In this document: in pieces, positions 20,364-31,111 of the stretch | Layout: each line of letters starts with the position of its first letter | Numbering within the stretch: the first letter of the stretch is position 1 | From: Serripes groenlandicus | Taxonomy: Eukaryota > Mollusca > Bivalvia > Cardiida > Cardiidae | Length of the DNA: 64,000 nt | NCBI GenBank assembly: GCA_031761405.1 | Contig: JASEVX010000003.1 | Coordinates: 140,415,762 to 140,479,761 of the forward strand | Direction: 5' to 3' | Notes under the pieces: generated by a model | Told to the model about the DNA's origin: nothing | The model's database searches: none | What the model saw: only the letters and a program-made list of their open reading frames with translations | Program-made: the position numbers and the translations under genes

Positions 20364-20419
20364 TTTATGAAGAGCGGTAAATTTCACATATATATGTAAA
20401 ATTTACCGCTCTTCATAAA
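20364..20419. repeat. 56-nt near-perfect palindrome
   Basis: Arms 20364-20384 and 20399-20419 are perfect 21-nt inverted repeats (key word 'gaagagcggtaaattt'). The 14-nt centre is itself palindromic except for one pair (20385/20398). It lies 64 bp upstream of exon 6, in the intron. Confidence 0.9.
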
Positions 20420-20483
20420 AAAAGTCGTCGGTGGGGGTTGAGTGTTTTTTTCCAGGAAAGTGATAGAGCTATTCATATTTCAG

Positions 20484-20713
20484 TACAACCCAGTTCTAGA
20501 TATGATTCCTGACGGACCCAAATTACGGAAGTCAGTTGGTGTCATCAGTTTTACAAGGGAGTATCAACCCACACTTCGACAACTTCTCCGTTCTGTGACT
20601 GATGTCATGGGTGACGGCATAAACGTCGGGTATCACGTTATTTTAACCGACGATGATATTCCTGATATTCCTCGATGCAGTCTGATTGTCATTTGTGTTG
20701 TATATTCGGATAG
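20484..20713 (+). CDS. Coiled-coil membrane gene, exon 6 (start of cytosolic alpha/beta domain)
   Basis: Acceptor 'tcatatttcag', donor AG|gtaact, 230 bp, phase 0 in and phase 2 out. After a linker (YNPVLDMIPDGPKLRK) it alternates predicted strands and helices: SVGVISFT (strand), YQPTLRQLLRSVTDVMG (helix), NVGYHVILTDDD (strand), then CSLIVICVVYSDRD (strand). I do not recognise the domain. The topology is Rossmann-like and invites comparison with TIR or caspase-type signalling folds, but the TIR box motifs are absent. A decayed version of the second half lies at about 49596-49672. Confidence 0.8.
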
Positions 20714-21146
20714 GTAACTATACTCTGTTTGATATATTTGCGAAGAGATCTTTCAAATATATGTAGAAATAAGGGTTGGTTATTTCCGGAGAGGAAAGTT
20801 GCAGAGGACCTCCGTCGCAAACATTATTGAATTTGAGTTAGGCGATGAATGCCGAGAACATGAAACAAGCTGTCCATGCTTTAGGAAAAGTGGCAGAATA
20901 AGCGTCGACTTGTCACTGGCTATGACGTAATGACCAGAAAGTACCAGTCGACGTAGATGGGGTTGTGTATGATCACAACTACTCCCCTGCAATATTGAAG
21001 GTGTGCATAGTGTGAGGCGAAACATCCAATGATAGACCGCGGTTTGGCTGATGACGTCTACATTTTCAACAATATACATCAACTTCGATAACGAATTGCA
21101 GCACATTTTCTAAAACTGCTGTTTCTTTATTTCGATTTCGTTACAG

Positions 21147-21226
21147 AGATATAATCATCGAGGAGAGTGGATATGACCTAAGCGATTGTAACAAAACAAC
21201 ACTTGCAGCAGCTGAGAAGATAGGAG
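21147..21226 (+). CDS. Coiled-coil membrane gene, exon 7
   Basis: 80 bp between 'tcgttacag' and the donor G|gtaaat, phase 2 in and phase 1 out, both matching the neighbours. It reads DIIIEESGYDLSDC then NKTTLAAAEKIGG, a short acidic loop followed by an amphipathic helix leading into the strand that opens exon 8. A 9.2-kb intron full of repeats follows. Confidence 0.8.
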
Positions 21227-21249
21227 GTAAATATCCATTTCAAAAACGT

Positions 21250-21345
21250 AACAAAAACTACCACATATGCAGCTGACGGCTTTTGAAAACACTGTGGCAA
21301 ACGTAGACATTCTTCACAATAAACGCTGTCTGCTTTGGCTAAATT
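21250..21345. repeat. MITE remnant (TTAA family)
   Basis: 'catatgcagctgacggcttttgaaaacactgtggcaaacg' matches the left half of the family; the rest is eroded. Confidence 0.5.
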
Positions 21346-21364
21346 GTTTGCAACTCTAATCAAT

Positions 21365-22720
21365 AAATATTCATCATTTATTAGCTCGACTATTCGAAAA
21401 ATATGAGAGCTTTACTACTCACCCCGGCGTCGGCGCCGGCGTCCGGTTAAAGTTTTAGGGCAAGTTGGCATTTTTCGGTGCTAGGGCTTTCATATTTGGA
21501 ATATAGTTACATTTTATACCTTTATTCACATTGAATGCTGTAGGTGCTGACTGTGACCTTCTTTTTGGGGTAAAAAACATGATTTTCTGTGGTTAAAGTT
21601 TTAGGATTTTTTTTTCTCAATAAGTACTTGAGCTAGGGTTTTCATATTTGGAATAAAATTACATCTAATACCTTTCTTCATATTGTATTCTGAAGATTCA
21701 GAGTGTGACCTTCCTTTTAGGGTAAAATATATGATTTTGGCTCGTTAAAGTTTTAGGGCAAGTTGGCGTTTTCATTTAATTTAATAAGCAAGTATTTGTG
21801 CTAGGGCTTTCATATTTGGAATATAGTTACATCTTATACCTTTCTTCACATTGAATGCTGAAGATGCTGAGTCAGTGACCTTCTTTGTTGGGTAAAAGAT
21901 ATGATTTTGGCGGGTTAAAGTTTTAGGGCAAGTAGGAATTTTCATTTATTTTTAAATTTTTCAAAATAAGTACTTGTGCTAGGGTTTTCATATTTGGAAT
22001 ATAATTACATATTATACATTTCTTCATATTGTATAAAGGTGCTGATTTAGACCCTTTTTTTTTAGGTAAAATGATTTTGGGTAGTTAAAGTTTTAGGACA
22101 AGTTGGGATTTTCATTTAATTTTTTAATTTTTCTCAATAAGCACTTGTGTTAGTGCTTTCATATTTAGAATTTGATTACATATAATACCTTATCTCATAT
22201 TGTTAGCTGAAGATGCTCATTTTAACTTTCTTTTTGAGGTAAAAAACATGATTTTGGGTGGTTAAAGTTTTAGGGCAAGTTGGGATTTTCATTTAATATT
22301 TTACTTTTTACTTGTGTTAGGGCTTTCATATTTGGAATATAATTACATATAATTCCTTTTGTCACATTGTATGTTGAAGATATGGAGTGTGACCTTCTTT
22401 TTGGGGAAAAAAATCATGATTATTGGTTGATTTTGAGAATTTGAGATAAATTCATTATTTTTGGTTACATTAGTTTTTAATTATCAAATATAGTTCTTCA
22501 CCATATCAAACGGGTTTGGGTGTCAAACATTTGGAAAACCTTTTTTTTAAGGTTTTGCCTTTTTTTTAACTCAGTCAGTTTTAACATTTGCGTTTAGCTA
22601 AACGTTAAAGTTTTGATTTTAGCTTGACTTTTCGAAGAAAAATGAAACTTTACTACTCTCCCCGGTGTCGGTGTCCGGTTAATGTTTTAGGGCAAGCTGG
22701 CATTTTCATTTATAACCCTT
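21365..22720 (+). repeat. Tandem element starting 'agctcgactattcg', ~150-180-bp units
   Basis: After a GC-rich lead ('ccccggcgtcggcgccggcgtccgg'), the phrase 'ggttaaagttttagggcaagtt' recurs at about 21445, 21591, 21742, 21912, 22082 and 22260. Each time it is followed by 'gctagggctttcatatttggaata' and 'gtgaccttctttttggggtaaaa'. A second lead ('cttgacttttcgaagaaaaatgaaactttactactctccccgg') starts at about 22622. It lies in the last intron of the coiled-coil gene. Confidence 0.85.
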
Positions 22721-23860
22721 CATTCTAAAGAGTATATATGATTTAATAGTACTTAAAGGCAATATACTGAAACAGTGCTTAAGTGAATAAGCATTGTAAA
22801 GTCGAGCGCGCTGTCCTCCGACAGCTCTTGTTAAGAGTTGCCATATGTTTGTCTTTGTGTTTTCAGAGTCGTCTGCTGGAGATTTGTTGTATGTGAGAAA
22901 TGGGATATAATACACTGATCGTTCAGGTTTTAGTTAATATATCGTGCAGGACCTTTGGGACTAACAAGTCTAAACCATTAATGTGTGGTTTTTGCTTATT
23001 TTATTCAATTTATATATTATCTTGAGGTAAAATGCCTGTATAATTATAGCATCCAACCTCCAAATGCCATGATAATCATTGCGTTGTTGTAAAACCCTCA
23101 TAACATAATTGATAGGATACTCTTCTTTAGTTCATTTTCCTATCCTGTTTGAACGTTATAATCTCCTTCCCAAATACAATACATATGCAGACGATGACTT
23201 AAAAAAAAAAAGGCTTTACTATGGACACTCTCTATGAACAGAATTATATTTATTTTGTATTTTGATAGTGTTGAAAACATTCTGGCAAAAGAAGAAATTG
23301 CTTCTAATAAATAACTTCCCTTTCGTCACATTGTTTTTCTAAAGTCGTATTCTGTAATATATCAAATTGGCTTTGTAGGTTGGAAAGGCATTTTTTCAAA
23401 GAGAGACATATTTTGAAAAAATGCCTAAACTTTGTAACTCATATTGCAAAAACGATCATGATAAACGTAGATAATTATTATCACATATAAATGAAACAGT
23501 TAATAGCGGATTTTAATCAAAGCGCCGAAGGCACTGTCGTGGCGATCGTGTAGAAAATCCTGCAAAGTAACAATCAGTATCTCGGTGTAGGTCTTGCGGT
23601 TTTCAATAAAAGTGCACTCTGATGCTAGTAAATTTGGGTAAAGCTCCATAATTTGACAGTAGAACAAGTTTAGTTTGCCAGAATGTTTGTCACTCGATAG
23701 ACCTACTTTTTAGCTCAAGAACGATGGAACTTTATTAGAATGTTTGTCTTGGTTTTATGTAAGCTAATTTCTTTTGGGTTATCACATGTTCATCACCAGG
23801 TCGCTAGGCCGTATTAAAATAAACTTATTACATCAGGGCTTTGTTCAAAATAGATTATGT
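22720..23860. other. Intronic, MITE remnants only
   Basis: A MITE end is seen at about 22850-22910 ('agtcgtctgctggagatttgttgtatgtgagaaatggg'), and diverged halves at about 23180-23400 ('ttgaaaacattctggcaaaagaagaaattgc'). No coding sequence seen. Confidence 0.5.
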
Positions 23861-23869
23861 CTCTTCCGA

Positions 23870-24085
23870 AACAGGAATCCGTCGTGGCCGAGTGGTTATA
23901 AGCGGAGATTTCAAACTGCATGTTTTGGGTTTGATCCTCAGTCACGGCCGGCATGATGCCCTTGGACAATTCTCATTTCAAAATGAGTGTTAACCCAGGA
24001 TGCATGAATAAGTGAACTGTCACCATGATGTAACTGAAATAATGTTGAAGTTGGTGTAAAACCACAACAAAGCAACTATCAAAAC
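23870..24085 (+). repeat. tRNA-derived SINE, best-preserved head
   Basis: 'gtcgtggccgagtggttataagc' closely matches the 5' part of a serine/leucine-type tRNA (A box 'tggccgagtgg'), and 'gggtttgatcctcag' is the B box. 'gcccttggacaattctcatttc', 'tgcatgaataagtgaactgtc' and 'gatgtaactgaaataatgttgaag' then lead into an A-rich end. Confidence 0.85.
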
Positions 24086-24379
24086 TAAGTCACTATGCAA
24101 AATTGAAGACAAATCTTGTTGTCTCTCAAGGTAAACTGACATAGTAAACTGACCTTTGAATGTATATATGCTGTAGTTAAATTCAAAAAGACTATAATTA
24201 TGCAGCAGAAAATCTTTAAAACTTTATGTCAGAAGTTAAATCTTATAATGTGCTTTTTCCTTTTGTGATCAATAATTTCATTGTAAAATTACTTCTTAAT
24301 ATGTACCAGTACTCTCTGGAATCTAGAAAAAGAAAGCTTTGATAAGATTAAAATACTAAGTTATAATATTTCGACCCCC

Positions 24380-24515
24380 CTTTTCCCTCAAATAGACACT
24401 CTCTGCGCTTCTGCAGCAGACGGCTTTTTGAAAACATGGCAACAGAAGAAAGAATTGCTCCATACGAGCAATTTCTCCTTTTGTCACAATTCTTTTTACT
24501 AATGTCTCTTACCGT
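24380..24515. mobile_element. Palindromic TTAA-type MITE, diverged copy
   Basis: 'tctgcagcagacggctttttgaaaacatggcaacagaag', the centre 'gctccatacgagcaatttctcc' and 'ttttgtcacaatt' follow the family order. Both termini are eroded. Confidence 0.6.
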
Positions 24516-24519
24516 TGAC

Positions 24520-26740
24520 AAATGCTTGTAAAAATGATTCATGTAACTTACAGTTTTACTTTTATATTTTACATTTTAGGTCATTAAACAAAACACATGA
24601 TCTCCCCGTGGTGACACAATATGTAGTTCAAAATGATCTACTTAATGTTAGTTATTATCAGTGTCTTGTTCATAGTAATTAATTAATTACACAGTTATCT
24701 TCCTGTACTATAGTAAACAAAAACAGATCACATTGTGCATTTTAGATTCGTATTTGTGTCGTTTACATCGAGCATAGATATTTTTTTTTCCATTCCGGTA
24801 TTGTTTTCTGATTTACCTTTACAGAATAAACACTTTCATTCAGAATACTTGTCACGATAGACTCGCTTGAACAATGTCATTAACGTCGTTTTTTGTTTGT
24901 TTCCTACCCGTTTTGTTGCGTCCACGACTTGCCATTTGTCTTTTATTTATCTGATTCAACTAAAAACGAATGAAAAACGAAACCGGAAATAACGTGTTTT
25001 TTTTAAAACTGGTTCCCCACCTTAATTCTAACGATTATGCATGCGCGAACGAGGCTGGTCGCCATTACTAGGCTGAATCACCGCATCTGTATTGATCAAT
25101 GTATTCAGAACGGGTAACAGCTGCTGTGTATGTAATATGTAGCATAATAAAAGCAATGATTACGATACGCGGTCAATTTAATTAGATGTTAATTATATAC
25201 GCAACCCAAATTTTAAAAATTGCTTTATTCATATTTTATTTGCTTTTAATACGCATCATTTTAAAACAAATCGCTTAATTTGTCAATTCTTTTGCGTTTT
25301 TACGCAAAATACCCTGCGTATCTGTAGTACTGTTATAGAACATTCTACATCGCAGAGTTGTCGTTCCTAACACACACGAATCGATATGTTAGAAAGTCTT
25401 AGTTTGGAAGTAATTGTAAATACTTGACTTCGATGTCGTGGGCATTATTTTTAATAAAACAAACTATCCACCAAATCACTTCGGATTCACAGTAAAATTA
25501 AAATATAAAACAATATGATGAATCGCAAAAGTAAACAACGTTTTCATTGGCTAATGAAAATGCTACCAGAGTTCAGAATAAGTAGAATTTATATTAAAAG
25601 ACAATCTAAAGACGATATTGATTTGTGTTAGTTATAAAACGAACGGCGCTATGTAAGTATGTTTTTAAAAATAAAACATGACATCTTCAAAAAAAGGTAT
25701 GATCAACAAAATAATAGAAAAATTGAAACTATTATTCTCATAAAAGACAAAAACATTTCGTAAAGAAAAATATGTTTTGAAACATTTGAAACGTGTAAAC
25801 AAAGTTTGATGTATGTATACATTGTGTGTGATAGGACAAGTGTACACGCATAACTTCAACCACTAAAGCTGCCTTTTCAGAATTAGTTTATAAATTCAGA
25901 TATCTTGATTCCCTAATATTTTTCCAAATGCAGATATATTGACTGATACATGGCACTACTTTTTATATTAGTGTTAAGCAAAGACATTTCGAATTTTGGT
26001 TCCCAGCTTTACTCTGTCATTCTGTTTATAATCGGGGAGCCAATTGTTGTATGATTTCTCAAAATACACACCTCTATAGACGGTACCTTAGAGGTACCGT
26101 CCAAAAATGCTCATAATGAACAATTTCTCTATTAGCCAAAATGTTCAATATACAAATATAGGCTAATATAAAATAATGCTCGATCTCCAACTTAATTGCG
26201 CTACACTTTTAGCATTGATTGCTAATTCACGCTAGAACGTACAGTGATGGTTGCACTGAGATGAGTGAGTCATCTCATTGTAAAAATATTCCAAAGTATA
26301 GGTTTATAGGTTAAACAATGTGACATATACATTGCAATGCTCAGGTGACCAGAAATTGTAAACTTACAATTGAACACAGTGTTAAATATCAATAGAGAGA
26401 CTGACGTGTACTGAATTTTCATCATGATTTAATTTAAATACCAATTGTGTCAGAATAAAAGTACATACATCAAGTACATGTATCCATATGCAGATATCAA
26501 AATCAACAGGACCAGGATCATTCTAATGATATCACCTTCTAACACTTTAGTGATGACATAGTTGTTAATGGGTCCAGAAAACGTAAATAAAATGAAAGCT
26601 GTTGATTCTTACAAGCAAAGTGTCTCAGCAAACCCCTAAACTATTGACCAATGTCCGGGCCGGAGAAGTCAGTCCTATCAAACAGTACTCATTTCGACCT
26701 TTGACCTCTACCGAGTGACCCTAATATTTGAGGTACAGGC
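24520..26740. other. Intronic, no gene seen
   Basis: AT-rich with short frames on both strands. A trace of the TTAA-type MITE core lies near 26105-26145. Nothing else is recognised. Confidence 0.45.
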
Positions 26741-26754
26741 CGAATGTTGTGCTC

Positions 26755-27655
26755 GACACATCACAGGCGTCCGAGTTTCTATTACAGCAAAAGATGCGGA
26801 AAATCACACAATATCTCGTTAAAATACACAAAAAGTATCTCTATATTGTCTATACGGTTTGATAATAATGATCGTAATGGTAATTTGGGGAATCCCGCAC
26901 GTGTTACTATAAATAGCCCCTCTATACGTCCATATGGTGTAATAATAATGACAAGGTGTGCAACGGCATTTTACCCCCTCGCTCGATCTAAAATGACCTA
27001 GTCCCAGGTAGAGACAGGTTCATAAATGATTTTTCTCGTGAACCACCACATCAATATTTGCCAACCGACAAATACGCCGGCGTTTTTAAATTAAATGTTC
27101 ATTATATTTGGAAATTTGCAGTTGTCCTTACCGCCTTGCGCTGACGTCACAATTTGCAATATTCCGCAGCGACAGATTAATCAAACAACGATTTAAAACA
27201 CGGTCTAAAAATTATTGTTTATACTTCTTTCGAAAACGTACAAATAAATACCGTATTTTTTATGAAAAATATTATTTTTGGAAGAAAAATGATTAAATGC
27301 CAACCCCAACAAACATTGCTCAGATACAATATTCTAAAAAAATCGCGTCATTTCGCGTTAAATATTCGCTGCGGAACGTGATTATTATGACGTCATGGCG
27401 GTAAGGACAACTGAAAATTTCCAAATATAATGAACATTAAGCTTAAAAAAGCCGGCGCATTTGTCGGTTGGCAAATATTGATGTGGTGGATCACGAGAAA
27501 AAGTCATTTATGAACATTTCTCTACCTGGGACCAAGTCGTTTTAGACGCTTTTCTGCGGAAATTATAGCCCAACTCGAGCTAAATTTTAACGAGGTATTG
27601 TGTGATTTTTCCCTTTTTTGCTGTAATAGAAATTCGGACGCCTGTGGACACATCA
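26755..27655. mobile_element. Fold-back element, ~300-bp inverted arms
   Basis: The left arm (26755-26835 and 26995-27165) and the right arm (about 27370-27655) are inverted copies. 'cacaggcgtccgagtttctattacagcaaaa' faces its complement at 27615-27650, and 'cccaggtagaga...gttcataaatga', 'ccaccacatcaatatttgccaaccgacaaat' and 'ttgtccttaccgcc' all recur inverted. The left arm carries an extra ~160-bp block (26836-26990) absent from the right. The unpaired centre is about 27170-27370. No transposase frame is visible, so it is non-autonomous. Confidence 0.85.
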
Positions 27656-28162
27656 CCTCATCATGGTGCACTTTTGTGCCAATTTTCTTAGAAATCATAT
27701 TATGCATGATTAGACTACTGAACAACCCTTTCCAACAATCAACACATTTGCAAAGGAAGAGCTGCTCCTATTGATAAATCTATTGTAGCATTATATTCTA
27801 TAATGTGTTTCCTGGCTTTCTAACACCAGTACTGACTACTCAACGAAACATTCTTTCCGAATAACTGGCTGCTTTACCACACAGACTGTTAGCCCATTGG
27901 TGGAAGATAAATGCCACTTGTCACAGTGACCTTTGTCAAACGTCAGAAGGGTTCGAACTTACAACCCCTGGGTTGGGTTAGGAGTGCTCCAGTTAGAGAT
28001 CAGACACAAAATATCAAACTAAATTTCATAAAGGGGATATAGCTCTGGCATAACTGGAGAAAGTTGACTTGAAAGTGAGTCTGTCCCTAAAATTATTCTC
28101 ATATACAGTCAAACTTGTGCTAAAGTCAGGCTTTGTTTAGCAATACACTGTCTATAGCAACC

Positions 28163-29303
28163 ATTTTTAGCTCACCTGAGCTTTGCTCAAGGTGAGTTAT
28201 TGTGATCGCTTTTTGTCCGGCGTCCGTCGTCCGTCGTTTGTTGTGCGTCGCGCGTCGTCCGTCAACTTTTCTCCTCAGTAACCAGTGGATCAATTGGGAT
28301 GGAACTTCACAGAAAGCATCCTCTCAATGACTTCACCAGATCTCCTTAAAATGTTTGGGATCCATGCAGAATTCTGGTTTCCATGGCAACAAAATGAAAA
28401 AGACTTCAAAATTCTACTTCTCCATAGTGAAAACTTAAAAAATGTTTTTCTCCGAAAGTGTCTGGCCGATGTTCAAATAATTTTGTAGAAATGTTTCTTG
28501 GATGACTCTCTATCAGATTCCTTCCAGCCATGTTGATTGGTCGAAAAACATGGCCGCCAGTGGGCAGGGCTATTTTGACTTATATGGCTATAGTGAAAAC
28601 TTAAAAAATCTTCTCCTCCGAAAGTGTCTCGCCGATTTTCAAATAATTTCGTAGAAATGTTCCTTGGATGACCCTCTATCAGATTCCTACAAGCCATGAA
28701 AATCTTTTTCTCCGAAAGTGTCAGGCCGCTTTTCAAATAATTTTGTTCAAATGTTCCTTACGTGACCTTCTTTCAGATTCCTTCAAGCCATGTTGATCGG
28801 TCGAAAAACATGGCCGCCAGTGGGCAGGGCTATTTTGCATTATATGGCTATAATGAAAACTTAAATAATCTTCTCCTCCAAACGTAGAAATGTTCCTTGG
28901 ATGACCCTCTATCAGATTCCTACAAGCCATGAAAATCTTCTTCTCCGAAAGTGTCAGGCCGCTTTTCAAATAATTTTGTTCAAATGTTCCTTAAGTGACC
29001 TTCTTTCAGATTCCTTCAAGCCATGTTGATCGGTCGAAAAACATGGCCGCCAGTGGGCAGGGCTATTTTGCATTATATAGCTATAATGAAAACTTAAATA
29101 ATCTTCTCCTCCAAACGTGTCATGCCGATTTTCAAATAATTTTGTAGAAATGTTCCTAGGGTGACCCTCTGTCAGATTCCTTCAAGCCTAGTTAATTGGT
29201 CGGAAACTATGGCCGCCAGGGGGCGGGGCTTATATAGATAGCTAAAGTTAGAAAAATAAAAAATCAGGTGAGCGATCCAGGGCCATCATGGCCCTCTTGT
29301 TTT
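28163..29303 (+). repeat. 'gctcacctgag' repeat element with internal ~235-bp tandem units
   Basis: It starts 'ttttagctcacctgagctttgctcaaggtgag', runs through a 'gtccgtcgtccgtcg' lead, and ends 'caggtgagcgatccagggccatcatggccctcttgtttt'. Inside, 'ttcaagccatgttgatcggtcgaaaaacatggccgccag' and 'atcttctcctccgaaagtgtc' repeat at about 235-bp steps. Short minus-strand frames at 28473-28969 duplicate each other for this reason and are not genes. Confidence 0.85.
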
Positions 29304-29343
29304 ATTTCCCAATTACTGATTTACTGCACAAATGACCCTGTAA

Positions 29344-29539
29344 TTAACCCTTTCCCACATACATATGTTTTATGACGCCTCTGCAACGGACAACTTTTGA
29401 AAACGAGCAATTTCTTCTTTTGCCACAATGTTTTCAATTCTTTTTAGCAATAACCTACATTTATAGAGGTTTTGCTTGTTTTTGCCTGGGTATTCCCAAA
29501 GTCATTGCTTCAGATGTGTTGTACGTGGGAAAGGGTTAA
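29344..29539. mobile_element. Palindromic MITE, complete, TTAA at both ends
   Basis: It runs from TTAA-ccctttcccacat at 29344 to atgtg/gtacgtgggaaaggg-TTAA at 29539, so both termini and the target duplication are intact. This is the best reference copy in the window for the family, although its central palindrome is shortened to 'gagcaatttcttcttttgccacaatg'. Confidence 0.85.
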
Positions 29540-30384
29540 AGACCACCTGATTGTTCTCTTCCCATAGATGGTCTTTAAAAACAGGTTTGCTCAAGTAAGA
29601 AAGGAACATGTTAAGTGTAACTTTCTTCCCCACATACAGACGTTAGCCAGTTCATTACTTTTGTTAGAAGGTTTGAATGTATGAGAATTCCGGCACCATC
29701 GTATTGTCACGTAGTATCACTTTCAGTTATTTACAATTATATAATCTATTTTAAGAAAACATCTCAGCAACTCTATATTACTTCCGATTGAATCAAAATA
29801 TTTTTGAGTTATCTCCAACTCGGTTACAAAATATAACTTTATAGTAGGATTTTACTTCGAAAAGTGTTTAATAAATGTATTTGTACTATATTTAACATAT
29901 AATCTAAGAATAATGTAATGATTTTTGAATTACTCTTTACATCCAAATTCCATTCAATCTCTCTTTACAATGGAGGTTGTTTTGCCAATCAAACGTCGGG
30001 TGACCTAACGGGCACCTGCTTACTACCTCCCTCCTCAATGGGCGTATGTCTCGCGCAATAATATTCTCTGTCTCCAGACACGAAGAAGGCTAATGTTTAC
30101 AATTTTTTAACTCAGTTACATCTTAGTTCGATAGTTCTAAAATCTTAGTATCAATCCTGTACCAACATAGCACTGACATTATTATTGTTAACCATGTCTC
30201 TGCAGAAATGATTGAACTATTTGGCGGTAAACGTTCTGCATTAAGCCGTTCTGACTAACTGCCGAAATCTCCGTATATAATGTCCTTCTTGTGTCATAGT
30301 ATAGTACAGTGGCTATTGTTACCACAATCGCCACAATAAAAACCGTAATTGTTTATTGCTTATTTATTATTCTTCCCTTTTCAG

Positions 30385-30596
30385 CTATTCCTGTAATTAT
30401 TTACTGCAAAGACCTCAGTTCACAAAGGTTACAACAAAGCAGATTGTATAATCCAAGAATCCGATGTGCAACTCATCAAAGAGAACTGATCCCGCTTAGT
30501 AATGGTAACAGGTTCTTTAGTGTATATGAAGATTTTTCGGTTACACAAAACAACGCCTTTCGCAAGCTGATAGAGGATCATGGGCGACCAAAGTAA
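30385..30596 (+). CDS. Coiled-coil membrane gene, exon 8 (C-terminus)
   Basis: The acceptor 'tcccttttcag' fits phase 1 from exon 7, and the frame ends at TAA 30594-30596. It reads AIPVIIYCKDLSSQRLQ, then NPRIRCATHQRELIPL, then NRFFSVYEDFSVTQNNAF and RKLIEDHGRPK at the end. The strands PVIIYC and FFSVYED and the closing helix complete the alpha/beta domain begun in exon 6. The domain totals about 155 residues. No catalytic signature is evident. Confidence 0.8.
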
Positions 30597-30599
30597 TTT

Positions 30600-31110
30600 T
30601 ATTTGAAGTTATCCATGATGTCATATGTTATATAAGACTCTTTTAAATTAAAAAAAGAAGCTAACAACTTGAAAAACATGCACAATAACACATCAATGTA
30701 TACTTATATGAAAATGAAGAAAACTTTGTTGAAGAAGGAGATATTTAAATACATGTTATGAGGAATATCTCCTTTTCCAAATTTTCGTTCACAGTAGAGG
30801 CGCAACCAATATTCTGTATTTATGAATACGAATGTATTGATATTAAACGTTTCAGAATCAAGTTCAAATGTTGTGTTTACGCAGGAGCAGAACTTTATGA
30901 CTTATAAAGCTAACATAGAGGAATGCGTTTTTAAAAACATAAATGTATATATATTGAAAGCCCATTTATAGCAAGGAGCTCCTGAGAGCCAAGTGCTATA
31001 TTAGGCGAATTCCGAAGACACTCGTCGAAATATAGGCTTGAATATGTTCCTATTGTTCAAGTCTTATTACAATATTCGCAATGAAAGACTTAACATATAT
31101 ATATATTTTT
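30600..31110. other. Downstream of the coiled-coil gene
   Basis: 3' flank. A MITE trace lies at about 30720-30810 ('gaagaaggagatatttaaatac...gaggaatatctccttttcc'). No polyadenylation signal could be assigned with confidence. Confidence 0.4.
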
Positions 31111-31111
31111 A

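Noticed and set aside
23880..23960. Functional tRNA-Ser/Leu gene
   Set aside because: A and B boxes are present, but the stems do not pair, and the SINE body and tail follow directly.
28473..28969. Paired minus-strand frames with identical N-termini
   Set aside because: Same reason: tandem units of a dispersed repeat.
20484..30596. Calling the C-terminal domain a TIR domain
   Set aside because: The strand-helix alternation is similar, but the TIR box 1, box 2 and box 3 residues are not seen, so only an alpha/beta fold is claimed.
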